Assembly: GCF_020179475.1 (NCBI RefSeq)
Contig: NZ_JAILXZ010000001.1
Location: 744,001-808,000 of the forward strand
DNA: 64,000 bases
DNA from: Novosphingobium huizhouense
GTDB taxonomy: Bacteria; Pseudomonadota; Alphaproteobacteria; Sphingomonadales; Sphingomonadaceae
Direction of reading: 5' to 3'
Shown: piece after piece, positions 41,349 to 49,668 of the stretch
Numbering within the stretch: position 1 is the first letter of the stretch
How the letters are laid out: each line of letters begins with the position of its first letter
Notes under the pieces: model-generated
What the model saw: the letters and a program-made list of their open reading frames with translations, nothing else
Told to the model about the DNA's origin: nothing
Database searches by the model: none
Translations under genes and position numbers: made by a program

Positions 41349-44057
41349 TCAGATCACCATGAAGTCGCTGGCCGAGAGGAACGGGTGGAAGTCGGTTCCG
41401 ACCACGGCGACGAGCAGCGCGGCGTATCGCGTGCCGCTGCCGTCGGCGTCGTAGTAGATCTGGCCGTTGCTGGTGTTGTAGATGATCCGGTCGGTCGCAT
41501 CGTGCGCGAAGTCGGCGCCGCTCGCGGCCCAGAACTGGTCCTCGGCAAGCGCGCCGGTCGCGCCCAGCGCCTTGAACTGGGCGAGCGTGAACTGGATCTT
41601 GTCGCCCTCGGCGGTGCTGAAGTCGGTGATCGTGTCAAAGCCGCTGTTGCTCCGCAGGGTGAAGTCGTACCGGAACATGTCGGCGCCCGAACCGCCGGAG
41701 AGCTTGTCGTTGCCGAGGCCGCCTGACAGGACGTCGTTGCCTGCGCCCGCGCGCAGGTCGTCGTTGCCCGCTCCGCCGATCACGGTGTCGTCTCCGCCGC
41801 GCGCATCGACGAAATCGTCGCCCTTGCCGCCGTCGAGGCGGTTGGCGGCATCGTTGCCGACAAGCGTGTTGGCAAGCCCGTTGCCGGTTCCGTCGATCGC
41901 CGCCGAGCCGGTCAGGACCAGCGTCTCGACGCTGGTGCGCAGCACGTAGCTCGCGCTCGCATAGACGGTGTCGTTGCCGCCGTTGGTGCCTTCGCGGACG
42001 TAGTCCGCGCTGTTGTCGACGTAGAACACGTCGTCGCCGAGCCCGCCGGCCATCCGGTCCGCGCCCGCGCCCCCGTCGATCACGTCGCTGAACTTCGAGC
42101 CGGTGATCTGGTTGGCGCCGGCATTGCCGATCAGCGTCAGGCCGATGGCCGAGCGCGAGGCGCTGATGTTCACCGCCACGGTGCCGCTGGTGTCGGCCTG
42201 GGCGGCGGTGCCGGTGCCGATCACGATGCGATCGATCCCCGTCTCGAACGCGCCGAGCGAAACCGTCCCGGGGCTCTGCGCCGCGACGCGCAGCTCGTCG
42301 GTGCCGGTCGTGCCCGAATCGTGGATCTCGTTGCCGATGTGGTCGCGGATCGCCGAGACGAGATAGATGTCCGAGCCATCGCCGCCGTCCATGTCGTCGC
42401 TGCCCGCGCCGCCGTCGAGCACGTTGGCCGCGGCATTGCCCCGCAGCACGTTGGCCACGCCGTTGCCGGTGGCGTTGATCGCGCCGGTGCCCGTCAGCGT
42501 GAGGTTTTCGACATCCGCGCCCAGCACGAAGGACACGCTCGCCAGCACCTGGTCGCGCCCTTCGTTGGCGATCTCGACCACCTGGTCGGCGGCGTTGTCG
42601 ACGACATAGGTGTCGTTGCCCTTGTGCCCGGCGAGCACGTCGGCTCCGCCCGCGCCGTCGAGGGTGTTGTTGGCGTCGTTGCCGTCGAGGCGGTTGCCGA
42701 GCGCGTTGCCGTTGCCGTTGATGGCGGCGGTCCCGGTCAGGACGAGGTTTTCGACTTCGGCGGCGAGCGTCCAGTCGAGGCTTGCGCGCACGGTGTCGGT
42801 GCCGCCGCCGGCGGTCTCGATCGTCCGGTCGCCGATCGCATCGACGACATAGGTGTCGTCGCCGCTCTTGCCGGTCATCACGTTGGCGGCGCTGTTGCCG
42901 GTGATGACGTTGTCGCCATCGTTGCCGGTGGCATCGATCGCGTCCGTCCCGGTCAGCGTCAGGTTCTCGAGATTGGCGCCGAGCGTATAGCTGAAGCCGG
43001 CCTGGACGGTGTCGATGCCTTCGCCCGCCTTTTCGACGATCGTGTCGTCGGCGCCCGCGAGCACGTAGGTGTCGTCCCCGCTGCCGCCTTCGAGCCGGTC
43101 GCCGCCGCCGCGGCCGTCGAGCGTGTCGTTGCCGTCGAGGCCGAGCAGGATGTTGATCGCGGCATTGCCGGTGATCGTGTTGTCGAGCGCGTTGCCGGTG
43201 CCGTCTATCGCGGCCGAGCCGGTCAGGACGAGGTTTTCGATATTGCTGTCGAGCGTCCACGACAGCGAGGCGCGCACCGTGTCGGTGCCCTCGTTGGCGT
43301 TCTCGATCGTGCGGTCGGCAAGGTCGTCGACGATCATCACGTCGGAGCCGAGCCCGCCGATCAGCGTATCGGCGCCGAGGCCGCCGTCGAGGGTGTCGTT
43401 GCCGTCGAGCCCGTTGAGCGTGTTCTCGGCGTCGTTGCCGATCATCACGTTGCCCTGGCTGTTGCCGATTCCGTCGATCGCGTCGCTGCCGGTCAGAGTC
43501 AGGTTCTCGAGGTTGTCGGAAAGCACCCACGACAGGCTCGAGCGGACGGTGTCGCGTCCCTCGGCGGTGTTCTCGATGATCGTGTCGCCGACGGTCTCGA
43601 CGATGAACGTGTCGTTGCCGGTCCCGCCGACCAGCGTATCGGCGCCGAGGCCGCCATCGAGGGTGTCGTTGCCGGCGCCGCCGTTGAGGATGTTCGAAGC
43701 GGCGTTGCCGGTGATCACGTTGTCGAGCGTGTTGCCGGTGCCGTTGATCGCCGCATTGCCGAGCAGGACGAGGTTCTCGAGATTGGCGCCGAGCACCCAC
43801 GACACCATCGCGCGCACGGTATCGGTGCCTTCGCCGGCGAGTTCGGTGATGCTGTCGCCGCTTGCGTCGACCGCGTAGGTGTCGTCGCCGGTCCCGCCCG
43901 CCATGGTGTCGTTGCCGGCGCCGCCGTCGAGCCAGTCGTCGCCGTCAAGGCCGCGCAGCGTGTCGGCCGCGCCGAGCCCGTAGATGGCGTCGTCCCCGGC
44001 CGTGCCCTCGAGGACATTGGCGGTATCGTCGCCGGTGATCGTGTTGAGCGGCGGCAT
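41349..44057 (-). CDS. RTX-type calcium-binding repeat protein, probable type I secretion substrate
   Basis: This 902-residue protein consists of repeats almost from residue 1. About seven modules of 72-90 residues (one longer through an insertion) each combine a beta segment (xENLxLTGxxAIxGxGN) with Ca2+-binding nonapeptides of the GGxGxDxLx type. The last ~110 residues, after GGSGADMFRYDF, look like the serralysin/RTX C-terminal cap (GFDTITDFS...DKIQFTLAQF) and end in a hydrophobic short tail, SASDFMVI. There is no signal peptide and no enzymatic domain. It is probably exported by a type I system, but no ABC/MFP genes are in the window. It is acidic and likely a surface or matrix protein. 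Confidence 0.88.
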   Translation of the reverse strand: MPPLNTITGDDTANVLEGTAGDDAIYGLGAADTLRGLDGDDWLDGGAGNDTMAGGTGDDTYAVDASGDSITELAGEGTDTVRAMVSWVLGANLENLVLLGNAAINGTGNTLDNVITGNAASNILNGGAGNDTLDGGLGADTLVGGTGNDTFIVETVGDTIIENTAEGRDTVRSSLSWVLSDNLENLTLTGSDAIDGIGNSQGNVMIGNDAENTLNGLDGNDTLDGGLGADTLIGGLGSDVMIVDDLADRTIENANEGTDTVRASLSWTLDSNIENLVLTGSAAIDGTGNALDNTITGNAAINILLGLDGNDTLDGRGGGDRLEGGSGDDTYVLAGADDTIVEKAGEGIDTVQAGFSYTLGANLENLTLTGTDAIDATGNDGDNVITGNSAANVMTGKSGDDTYVVDAIGDRTIETAGGGTDTVRASLDWTLAAEVENLVLTGTAAINGNGNALGNRLDGNDANNTLDGAGGADVLAGHKGNDTYVVDNAADQVVEIANEGRDQVLASVSFVLGADVENLTLTGTGAINATGNGVANVLRGNAAANVLDGGAGSDDMDGGDGSDIYLVSAIRDHIGNEIHDSGTTGTDELRVAAQSPGTVSLGAFETGIDRIVIGTGTAAQADTSGTVAVNISASRSAIGLTLIGNAGANQITGSKFSDVIDGGAGADRMAGGLGDDVFYVDNSADYVREGTNGGNDTVYASASYVLRTSVETLVLTGSAAIDGTGNGLANTLVGNDAANRLDGGKGDDFVDARGGDDTVIGGAGNDDLRAGAGNDVLSGGLGNDKLSGGSGADMFRYDFTLRSNSGFDTITDFSTAEGDKIQFTLAQFKALGATGALAEDQFWAASGADFAHDATDRIIYNTSNGQIYYDADGSGTRYAALLVAVVGTDFHPFLSASDFMVI
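41800..44000. repeat. Degenerate DNA repeats coding for the RTX modules
   Basis: The coding repeats of the RTX protein recur at about 216-270 base intervals, with near-identical blocks such as GCCGCCGTCGAGGGTGTCG. They are in-frame, diverged at third positions and of unequal spacing, so they are protein-coding repeats under selection rather than recent DNA amplification. Confidence 0.7.
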
Positions 44058-44254
44058 GGCGGCGAATCCTGAGGCTAAGGGGAAAAACTAAGGGCGTGCC
44101 GGCGCGCTTTGCCCCAGCCCTATTACCATTTTGAGAAAGGTCAGTTTAACTATCGGCGCGGGCCGGGAGCGCGCGGCAGGCATCAGCGCGCGCAGCGTTC
44201 CGGCGTGGTCCGCAGCGTGATTTCGACGATGATGGGGAAGGGCCTGGGGAAGGC

Positions 44255-44331
44255 TGGCGCACCCGACAGGATTCGAACCTGTGGCCTTTGCCTTCGGAGG
44301 GCAACGCTCTATCCAGCTGAGCTACGGGTGC
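44255..44331 (-). tRNA. tRNA-Arg(CCG)
   Basis: This is a 77-nt cloverleaf on the minus strand with encoded CCA. The acceptor GCACCCG pairs with CGGGTGC with discriminator G, the anticodon loop CTCCGAA gives CCG, and the T-arm is ACAGGTTCGAATCCTGT. It decodes CGG. The 197 bases from here to the RTX start hold no gene I can support. Confidence 0.97.
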
Positions 44332-44464
44332 AGTCGCCAGCGCCTCTAGCAGCGCATTGCGCCCCCGGCCAGCCCCCATGCTCGTTTTTCCCCGGGTTGC
44401 CTGCGGCCGAACCCTTATACGCGCTCGGGCTTAGTGATTTGGAAGGAGCGCATCTGGTAGGCCG

Positions 44465-44905
44465 ATGCCCATGGTCACCGCCTTTTCCAGCCCCCATCGA
44501 GTCCCGGCCCGCGGCGAGGGCAAACCTTTTCCGCTGCCGGGCGCGGGGCGGGCGGATTTCGGCGCCGGGGCCGGCTCGGCGCTGTCGATGAAGTGGTCGG
44601 CGCTGCACGACGCCGCGGCGGTCGTGGCGGCGCTGGCCGGCCAGCCGGTGGAGGCGCGACGCGCCGAAGTGCGCAACTTCCCCGCCGTCGTCCGCGATCT
44701 CGGCGGGTGGCGCTACGACGAGGCGCGACGCGGCATCGACGACCTCGCGGCGATGATGGAGCCGGGGCTCTCGGCGCTGCTCGCGGTCCGCGCGCGGGGG
44801 ATCGCCGCGGTGCCGGCGGCCGAGGCCCTGTGGCAGGAGTTCCTGCTCGCGCGTGAGGCGCTGCTCGACCTGGTCCCGCAACAGGGCGTCAAGCGCCTCG
44901 GCTGA
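44465..44905 (+). CDS. Hypothetical protein upstream of mmcB
   Basis: This 146-residue soluble, alanine-rich protein has no domain I recognise. After a Pro/Gly-rich N-terminus (about 1-38), the rest is probably helical (KWSALHDAAAVVAALAGQPV, YDEARRGIDDLAAMMEPGLS, FLLAREALLDLVPQQGV). The start is ambiguous: ATG at 44465 or 44471, with AAGGAG rather far upstream (about 16 bases). It ends 39 bases before mmcB, and a LexA box lies in that gap, so the two are probably separately regulated. Confidence 0.55.
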   Translation: MPMVTAFSSPHRVPARGEGKPFPLPGAGRADFGAGAGSALSMKWSALHDAAAVVAALAGQPVEARRAEVRNFPAVVRDLGGWRYDEARRGIDDLAAMMEPGLSALLAVRARGIAAVPAAEALWQEFLLAREALLDLVPQQGVKRLG

Positions 44906-44915
44906 GGCTTTACCC

Positions 44916-44930
44916 GTTCGCATTATGTTC
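44916..44930 (+). promoter_or_regulatory. LexA box upstream of mmcB
   Basis: GTTCGCATTATGTTC is an exact GTTC-N7-GTTC alphaproteobacterial SOS operator, 14 bases upstream of the mmcB ATG, overlapping a TATGTT -10-like hexamer. MmcB is reported as a LexA-regulated repair gene in Caulobacter, which supports the call. Confidence 0.8.
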
Positions 44931-44944
44931 CTAAGCTCGCGGGC

Positions 44945-45487
44945 ATGGTCGAATCGTCACCATTGTCCCCGGCCGGTTGGGCCGCCGCTTCCGCCACCGC
45001 TCCCGCCACCGTCGCCGCCGGGCAGGAGCTTGCCGATGCACGCATGGTCGCGCGCGGGATCTGCCGGCTGTTCGCCCGCAACGACACCTGGTGCCTGCCC
45101 GAGATGCCGTTGCGCTCGGGGCGGCGCGCCGACCTGATGGGGATCGACGCCAAGGGGCGCATCGTCATCGTCGAGATCAAGGTCAGCCGCGCCGATCTGC
45201 TCGGCGACGGCAAGTGGCCCGATTACCTCGAGCATTGCGACCGCTTCTACTGGGGCCTTGCCCCGCACCTCGATCGCGCCTGCCTCGAGGATGCGGCGTT
45301 CCTGCCGCACGCCTGCGGGGTGATCGTGGCCGATGGCTACGATGCCGAGATCGTGCGGCCGGCGCCGACGCTTGCGCTCGCCGCGGCGCGGCGCAAGGCC
45401 GAGATCGAGCGGCTGGCGCGCACTTCGCTGCGCCGTCAGCTGGTCGGGCTCGATGCCGATTGCGCCGCCTGGGGCGACGGGGTCTAG
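44945..45487 (+). CDS. mmcB: MmcB-family DNA repair protein
   Basis: This is a 180-residue protein with a nuclease-like (PD-(D/E)XK-type) core: RRADLMGIDAKGRIVIVEIKVSRADLLGDGKWPDYLEHCD. The D, ExK and downstream D/K arrangement is consistent with metal-dependent DNA cleavage. The C-terminus is helical and basic (AARRKAEIERLARTSLRRQL). The family is linked to mitomycin C resistance. An exact LexA box precedes it. An alternative start at the internal methionine of ADARMVARG would keep the core. It converges with the GDT1-family gene, 4 bases apart. Confidence 0.85.
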   Translation: MVESSPLSPAGWAAASATAPATVAAGQELADARMVARGICRLFARNDTWCLPEMPLRSGRRADLMGIDAKGRIVIVEIKVSRADLLGDGKWPDYLEHCDRFYWGLAPHLDRACLEDAAFLPHACGVIVADGYDAEIVRPAPTLALAAARRKAEIERLARTSLRRQLVGLDADCAAWGDGV

Positions 45488-45491
45488 CGAG

Positions 45492-46070
45492 TCAGACGAG
45501 GCCGGCGGTCCGCGCCAGCAGCCACAGGCCAAGGCCCACGAACAGCAGCGCGGCGACGATCCGCACCGCCGCCAGCGGCACGCGGCGCAGCAGCGCTTCG
45601 CCGAGGAAGACGGCCGGGACGTTCGCCAGCATCATGCCCAGCGTGGTGCCCATCGTGACCGCCACCGCGTCGTGGTACTGCGCCCCCAGCGCGATCGTCG
45701 CGACTTGCGTCTTGTCGCCGATCTCGACCACGAAGAAGGCGACGAGCGTGGTCAGGAAGGCGCCGAAGCGGGCGGGCCTGGGGGCTTCTTCATCGTCCAT
45801 GCGGTCGGGTACCAGCGTCCACAGACCCATTGCGATAAACCCCGCGGCGACCGCATAGCGGAACGCGGGGCCGTCCATCACGCCGGCGATCGTCGCGCCG
45901 AGCAGCGCAGCGAGGAAATGGTTGGCGAGCGTGGCAACGAGGATCCCGGCCACGATCGGCCAGGGCTTGCGGAAGCGGGCGGCGAGGATCACCGCAAGCA
46001 GCTGGGTCTTGTCGCCGATCTCGGCGAGCGCGACCACGGCGGTCGAGGTGGTGAGAGCTTCGAACATCAT
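45492..46070 (-). CDS. GDT1/TMEM165 (UPF0016) family Mn2+/Ca2+ transporter
   Basis: This 192-residue inner-membrane protein has six predicted spans in two related halves, each with the family signature ExGDK(T/S): ALAEIGDKTQ (residues 15-24) and FVVEIGDKTQ (about 120-129). Bacterial members export manganese. A yybP-ykoY manganese riboswitch lies in the leader, which strongly supports Mn2+ as substrate. Start at ATG 46070 or the adjacent 46067. GGAA is the only ribosome-site-like element, so translation may be the step controlled. Confidence 0.92.
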   Translation of the reverse strand: MMFEALTTSTAVVALAEIGDKTQLLAVILAARFRKPWPIVAGILVATLANHFLAALLGATIAGVMDGPAFRYAVAAGFIAMGLWTLVPDRMDDEEAPRPARFGAFLTTLVAFFVVEIGDKTQVATIALGAQYHDAVAVTMGTTLGMMLANVPAVFLGEALLRRVPLAAVRIVAALLFVGLGLWLLARTAGLV

Positions 46071-46153
46071 CGGGCAATTCCGGGGCCGGGCGAACCAGTC
46101 GAGACGAACGACGACCGCGCCCTTCCGCCCGGCCGGACGAAAAGCGCCATCGC

Positions 46154-46275
46154 CATTGGTCTCGCCCGAAATCGGCCGCAAGATCGGCCCACTTCGCCTG
46201 CGCCACGGCCTCTCGGCCGAGCATGTTGACGCGTCGGGATCCGCGCCGCGGCGCGGAAGGCTACTCCCCAAGTGA
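46154..46275 (-). ncRNA. yybP-ykoY manganese riboswitch
   Basis: On the minus strand the leader carries the conserved blocks of this riboswitch in order: CTTGGGGAGTAG (complement of about 46261-46272), GTCAACATGCTC (complement of 46219-46230) and GGCGAGACCAATGG (46154-46167). GGGG...TTGG/CCAA can close the basal stem. About 84 bases separate it from the transporter start. It binds Mn2+ and normally switches expression on. I see no clear intrinsic terminator, so the expression platform may be translational. The rest of the 345-base gap (46071-46415) shows nothing else except the leader and the upstream region of the porin gene. Confidence 0.88.
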
Positions 46276-46415
46276 CGGGCGGACCCTTAGTCAAACCCGC
46301 TGGAGCAGGCAAGTCGTCCTTTGCAGTTCAGCGCCTAGCTGCCATAGCCCCGGGATGCGGCCCCGCAGGCCGCGCCCAAACCCCGAACGCGGGCGGAATC
46401 AGAGGGTTGCCAGCA

Positions 46416-47828
46416 ATGCCGAGGTCGATGAACAGAGTTGCCCTGTCGGCCCTTTGCGCGGTTGCCGCAGCGGGCCTCGCCGCCGGCCCCGCGCAAGCCC
46501 GGCAGGGGCCGCTGGCGCAGGCGCTGGGCGCGCCCGACGACCTGCAGATCACCGCTTCGCTGCGGACGCGCGTCGATGCGATCGACAACCAGTTCCGGGC
46601 GAGCGGGCCCGATGGCGATTCGATGCTGTCGCTGCGCACCGACGTCGTCGCCGAATACGACGCCGGACGGGTGCGCCTGGGGGGCGAAGTGCAGGACAGC
46701 CGCGCCTATTTCCAGCGCTCGAACTCGACCGCCGGAACTGCCGAGGTCAATGCGTTCGAGCCGGTGCAGGCGTTCATCCGTCTCGAACTCGGCGATTCGG
46801 GCAAGGGGGCGTTCGGCAAGGGCGCGAAGGGCGCGCATGGCCTGGTCACGCTCGGCCGCTTCACCATGGACCTCGGCGGGCGCCGGCTCGTCGCGCGCAA
46901 CCGCTTCCGCAACACCACCAACGCCTTCACCGGGGTGCAGGCGGACTGGACCACCGCGAACGGCGTGCGCGCGATCGGCTTCTGGACGATGCCGCAGGTC
47001 CGCCTTCCCGATGCTGCCGCGGACATCGCCGACAACAAGGTCGAACTCGATCGCGAGACGATCGACCAGCAGTTCTTCGGGGGTGACGTCACCGTCCCCA
47101 AGGTGCTCGGCGGTACGCTCGAATTCTACGCGTTGCGGCTGGTCGAGCACGACCGGCCTGATTGGGCGACGCGCGATCGCCGCTTGTGGACGCTGGGCGC
47201 AAGGGCCTTCGCGAAGCCCGCCGAAGGCAAAGGTGACCACGACGTCGAGGTGGCCTGGCAGTCCGGCACCGCGCGCAAGTCGGCGGCCGCGGCGGACACC
47301 AGCGACCTCGCGGTGTCGGCCTGGCTGGTCCACGCCGAAGCCGGGTACACGTTCGCCGGCGGCTGGACCCCGCGGCTGTCGGCGCTGTTCGATGCGGCGA
47401 GCGGCGATTCGGGCCGCGCCGGCCACTTCCGCCGCTTCGACACGCTGTTCGGCGCGCGCCGGGCCGATTTCGGGCCGACCAGCCTGTTCGGACCGCTCCA
47501 GCGCGCCAACCTCGTTTCTCCCGGGCTGCGGGTCGAGGCGGTGCCCGGCAAGCGGCTCGACCTGATGGCGACGGCGCGGCTCGCCTGGGCGGAGAACGTC
47601 CGCGACACGTTCGCGGCGACCGGCGTGCGCGATGCGGGCGGGGCGTCGGGCCGCTTTGCCGGAACCCAGCTCGAGGCACGGCTGCGCTACTGGATCGTTC
47701 CGGGGTTGCTCCAGTCGGACATGGGCGTCGCCACCCTGCTCAAGGGCCGGTTGCTGCGCGATGCGCCCAATGGCCGCGCCAACGGCGACACGCACTACGG
47801 CTATTGGGACCTTACCCTCAACCTGTGA
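46416..47828 (+). CDS. Alginate-export-family outer membrane beta-barrel protein
   Basis: This 470-residue protein has a signal peptide (about 1-28, ending PAQARQ) and then alternating amphipathic beta strands typical of an 18-strand barrel. The segment VTLGRFTMDLGGRRLVARNRF followed by RNTTNAFTGVQADW matches the Alginate_exp (AlgE-like) family. Many such proteins in sphingomonads have no known alginate link, so the cargo is uncertain. The C-terminal strand YGYWDLTLNL ends in a hydrophobic residue, as expected for BAM recognition. ATG 46416 has AGAGGG upstream; 46428 is an alternative. Confidence 0.78.
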   Translation: MPRSMNRVALSALCAVAAAGLAAGPAQARQGPLAQALGAPDDLQITASLRTRVDAIDNQFRASGPDGDSMLSLRTDVVAEYDAGRVRLGGEVQDSRAYFQRSNSTAGTAEVNAFEPVQAFIRLELGDSGKGAFGKGAKGAHGLVTLGRFTMDLGGRRLVARNRFRNTTNAFTGVQADWTTANGVRAIGFWTMPQVRLPDAAADIADNKVELDRETIDQQFFGGDVTVPKVLGGTLEFYALRLVEHDRPDWATRDRRLWTLGARAFAKPAEGKGDHDVEVAWQSGTARKSAAAADTSDLAVSAWLVHAEAGYTFAGGWTPRLSALFDAASGDSGRAGHFRRFDTLFGARRADFGPTSLFGPLQRANLVSPGLRVEAVPGKRLDLMATARLAWAENVRDTFAATGVRDAGGASGRFAGTQLEARLRYWIVPGLLQSDMGVATLLKGRLLRDAPNGRANGDTHYGYWDLTLNL

Positions 47829-47849
47829 CCGGGCGGTGCCGCCGCGCCG

Positions 47850-49658
47850 CTACTGGGCGACCGCGGCGCCCTCGCTGCGTGGGTCGGCGCCGCCGACCCA
47901 GCGCTCTCCTGCGCGGACGACGGCATTGGACTTGAGCGGCATCTCGATCGCGGTCACCTTGGCGTGGCCGAGCGCCTGGAGCGCGGGCGCCATGGCTTCG
48001 AGCGCCGACCCTTTCTCGATATAGACCGCATCGCCCCCCGGCGCGAACAGCACCGGCAGTGCGAGCGCCCGCGCTACCGGCAGGTTCCAGTCGAGCACGC
48101 CGATGATCGTGCGGATCACCTGTGCCGGAATCGTCGCGCCGCCGGCTGCGCCCACCGCCATGACCAGCGCGCCGTCGGGGCCGTAGATCAGGGTCGGCGC
48201 CATCGAACTGCGCGGCCGCTTGCCCGGCTCGACGCGATTGGCGGTGGCCAGTCCGTCCTTGTCGGGAACGATGTTGAAGTCGGTCAGCTCGTTGTTGAGG
48301 AAGTAGCCGTTGACGATCACCCCCGATCCGAACGCGCTTTCGACGGTGGAGGTATAGCTGACCGCATTGCCGTTGCGGTCGATCGCGACGAAGTGCGAGG
48401 TCCCGTGCTCCTCCTGCTGCGGCGCCGGGGCGAGCAGCGCGGTGGCCTGCGGCGGCGTGCCCGCACCGACGGCCGCGATGGTGGTCGTCTCCGAGATCAG
48501 TCGCGATCGCTCGGCGAGGTATCCGGGATCGGTCAGCCCGCGCACCGGCACCGAAACGAAGGCGGGGTCGGCGAGGTAACGGTCGCGGTCGGCGTAGGCG
48601 AGCCGTTCGGACTCGGCGAGCAGGTGCCAGAACACCGGGTTGTCCGGGCCGAGCGCCTTGAGGTCGAAGCGCTCGAGCTGCTTGAGCACGGCATAGACGG
48701 TGGTGGCGCCCGACGAAGGCGGCCCCATGCCGCAGATGCGCCAGGTGCGGTACGGAGCGCAGACCGGATCGCGCGGCACGGCGCGATAGGCGGCGATGTC
48801 GGCCGTGGTCATCGGCGCGGGGTTGCGCGGCGCGGTGCCGACCTTGGCGGCGAGCGTCGCCGCGTTGTCGCCGGAATAGAAGGCGTCGGCGCCGCGGCCC
48901 GCGATGCTTTCGAGGAACGTCGCGAGGGCGGGGTTGCGGATCACCGTGCCGACCGGCTTGGGCTTGCCGTCCTCGCCGAAATAGAGCGCGCGGCCCGCCG
49001 GATCGAAGCCCGCCGTGCCCGGGTAACGGCTCAGCATCATGTAGAGGCGGGGCGTGACCACGAAGCCGTCGCGGGCAAGGCGGATCGCCGGCTGGAACAA
49101 CGTGCGCCACGACAGCACGCCGCGCTGCTCGTGCGCCAGCGCCGCGAGCCGGAGCGAGCCGGGCACGCCGACGCTGCGCCCGCCGGGGATCGCCTCGGGC
49201 ACGCTCAGGGGCTTGCCATCGACGTAGAACCAGCGCGGATCGGCGGCGGCGGGGGCCGTCTCGCGCCCGTCGATGGTCGCGACGTGGCCCGCGGCATCAC
49301 CTGCGACGAGAAAGCCGCCGCCGCCGATGCCCGAACTCTGCGGCTCGACCACGCTCAGCGCCAGCATCGTGGCGATGGCGGCGTCCGTCGCCGAACCGCC
49401 GAGGCGGAGCATCTGGGCGCCGGCGTCGGCAGCGCGCGGATCGGCGGCCGAGACAATGCCGCGCTCGCCTGCGCGGACGCTGTCGGCCTGTCCGGCGACC
49501 GGCGCGGGGCGCGCGGCGGCCGACTGGACCGGCGTCTGCATCGGCACGGCGCAGGCCGCGAGGGCGAGGCTGCCAAGGAGGGGGACAAGCCGGGCGGACC
49601 GAGGCGGCCGGGCGAGAAGTGCGGGCCGGGCGGGCGCGCGGGTCGAGCGAAGCGTCAT
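47850..49658 (-). CDS. ggt: Gamma-glutamyltransferase, lipoprotein form
   Basis: This is a 602-residue N-terminal nucleophile hydrolase that cleaves the gamma-glutamyl bond of glutathione. The autoprocessing threonine is T420 in EEHGTSHFVAIDRNGNAVSYT (split; HGTSH core). SSGIGGGGFLV and the C-terminal SMAPTLIYGPDGAL...GGATIP loop follow. The N-terminus is arginine-rich, with a hydrophobic core and lipobox SLALAAC (cysteine C36), so the enzyme is probably lipid-anchored to the cell envelope rather than free in the periplasm. It starts 10 bases after pyrD and converges with the porin gene, 21 bases apart. Confidence 0.92.
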   Translation of the reverse strand: MTLRSTRAPARPALLARPPRSARLVPLLGSLALAACAVPMQTPVQSAAARPAPVAGQADSVRAGERGIVSAADPRAADAGAQMLRLGGSATDAAIATMLALSVVEPQSSGIGGGGFLVAGDAAGHVATIDGRETAPAAADPRWFYVDGKPLSVPEAIPGGRSVGVPGSLRLAALAHEQRGVLSWRTLFQPAIRLARDGFVVTPRLYMMLSRYPGTAGFDPAGRALYFGEDGKPKPVGTVIRNPALATFLESIAGRGADAFYSGDNAATLAAKVGTAPRNPAPMTTADIAAYRAVPRDPVCAPYRTWRICGMGPPSSGATTVYAVLKQLERFDLKALGPDNPVFWHLLAESERLAYADRDRYLADPAFVSVPVRGLTDPGYLAERSRLISETTTIAAVGAGTPPQATALLAPAPQQEEHGTSHFVAIDRNGNAVSYTSTVESAFGSGVIVNGYFLNNELTDFNIVPDKDGLATANRVEPGKRPRSSMAPTLIYGPDGALVMAVGAAGGATIPAQVIRTIIGVLDWNLPVARALALPVLFAPGGDAVYIEKGSALEAMAPALQALGHAKVTAIEMPLKSNAVVRAGERWVGGADPRSEGAAVAQ

Positions 49659-49668
49659 GGCCTGCAGG

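Noticed and set aside
41800..44000. Possible CRISPR-like periodic repeats
   Set aside because: The repeats are in-frame coding modules of unequal length with diverged third positions, no short identical repeats with unique spacers, and no cas genes.
42321..44072. Long open frame opposite the RTX gene
   Set aside because: It is a repetitive antisense shadow of the RTX repeats and starts inside the other gene's promoter.
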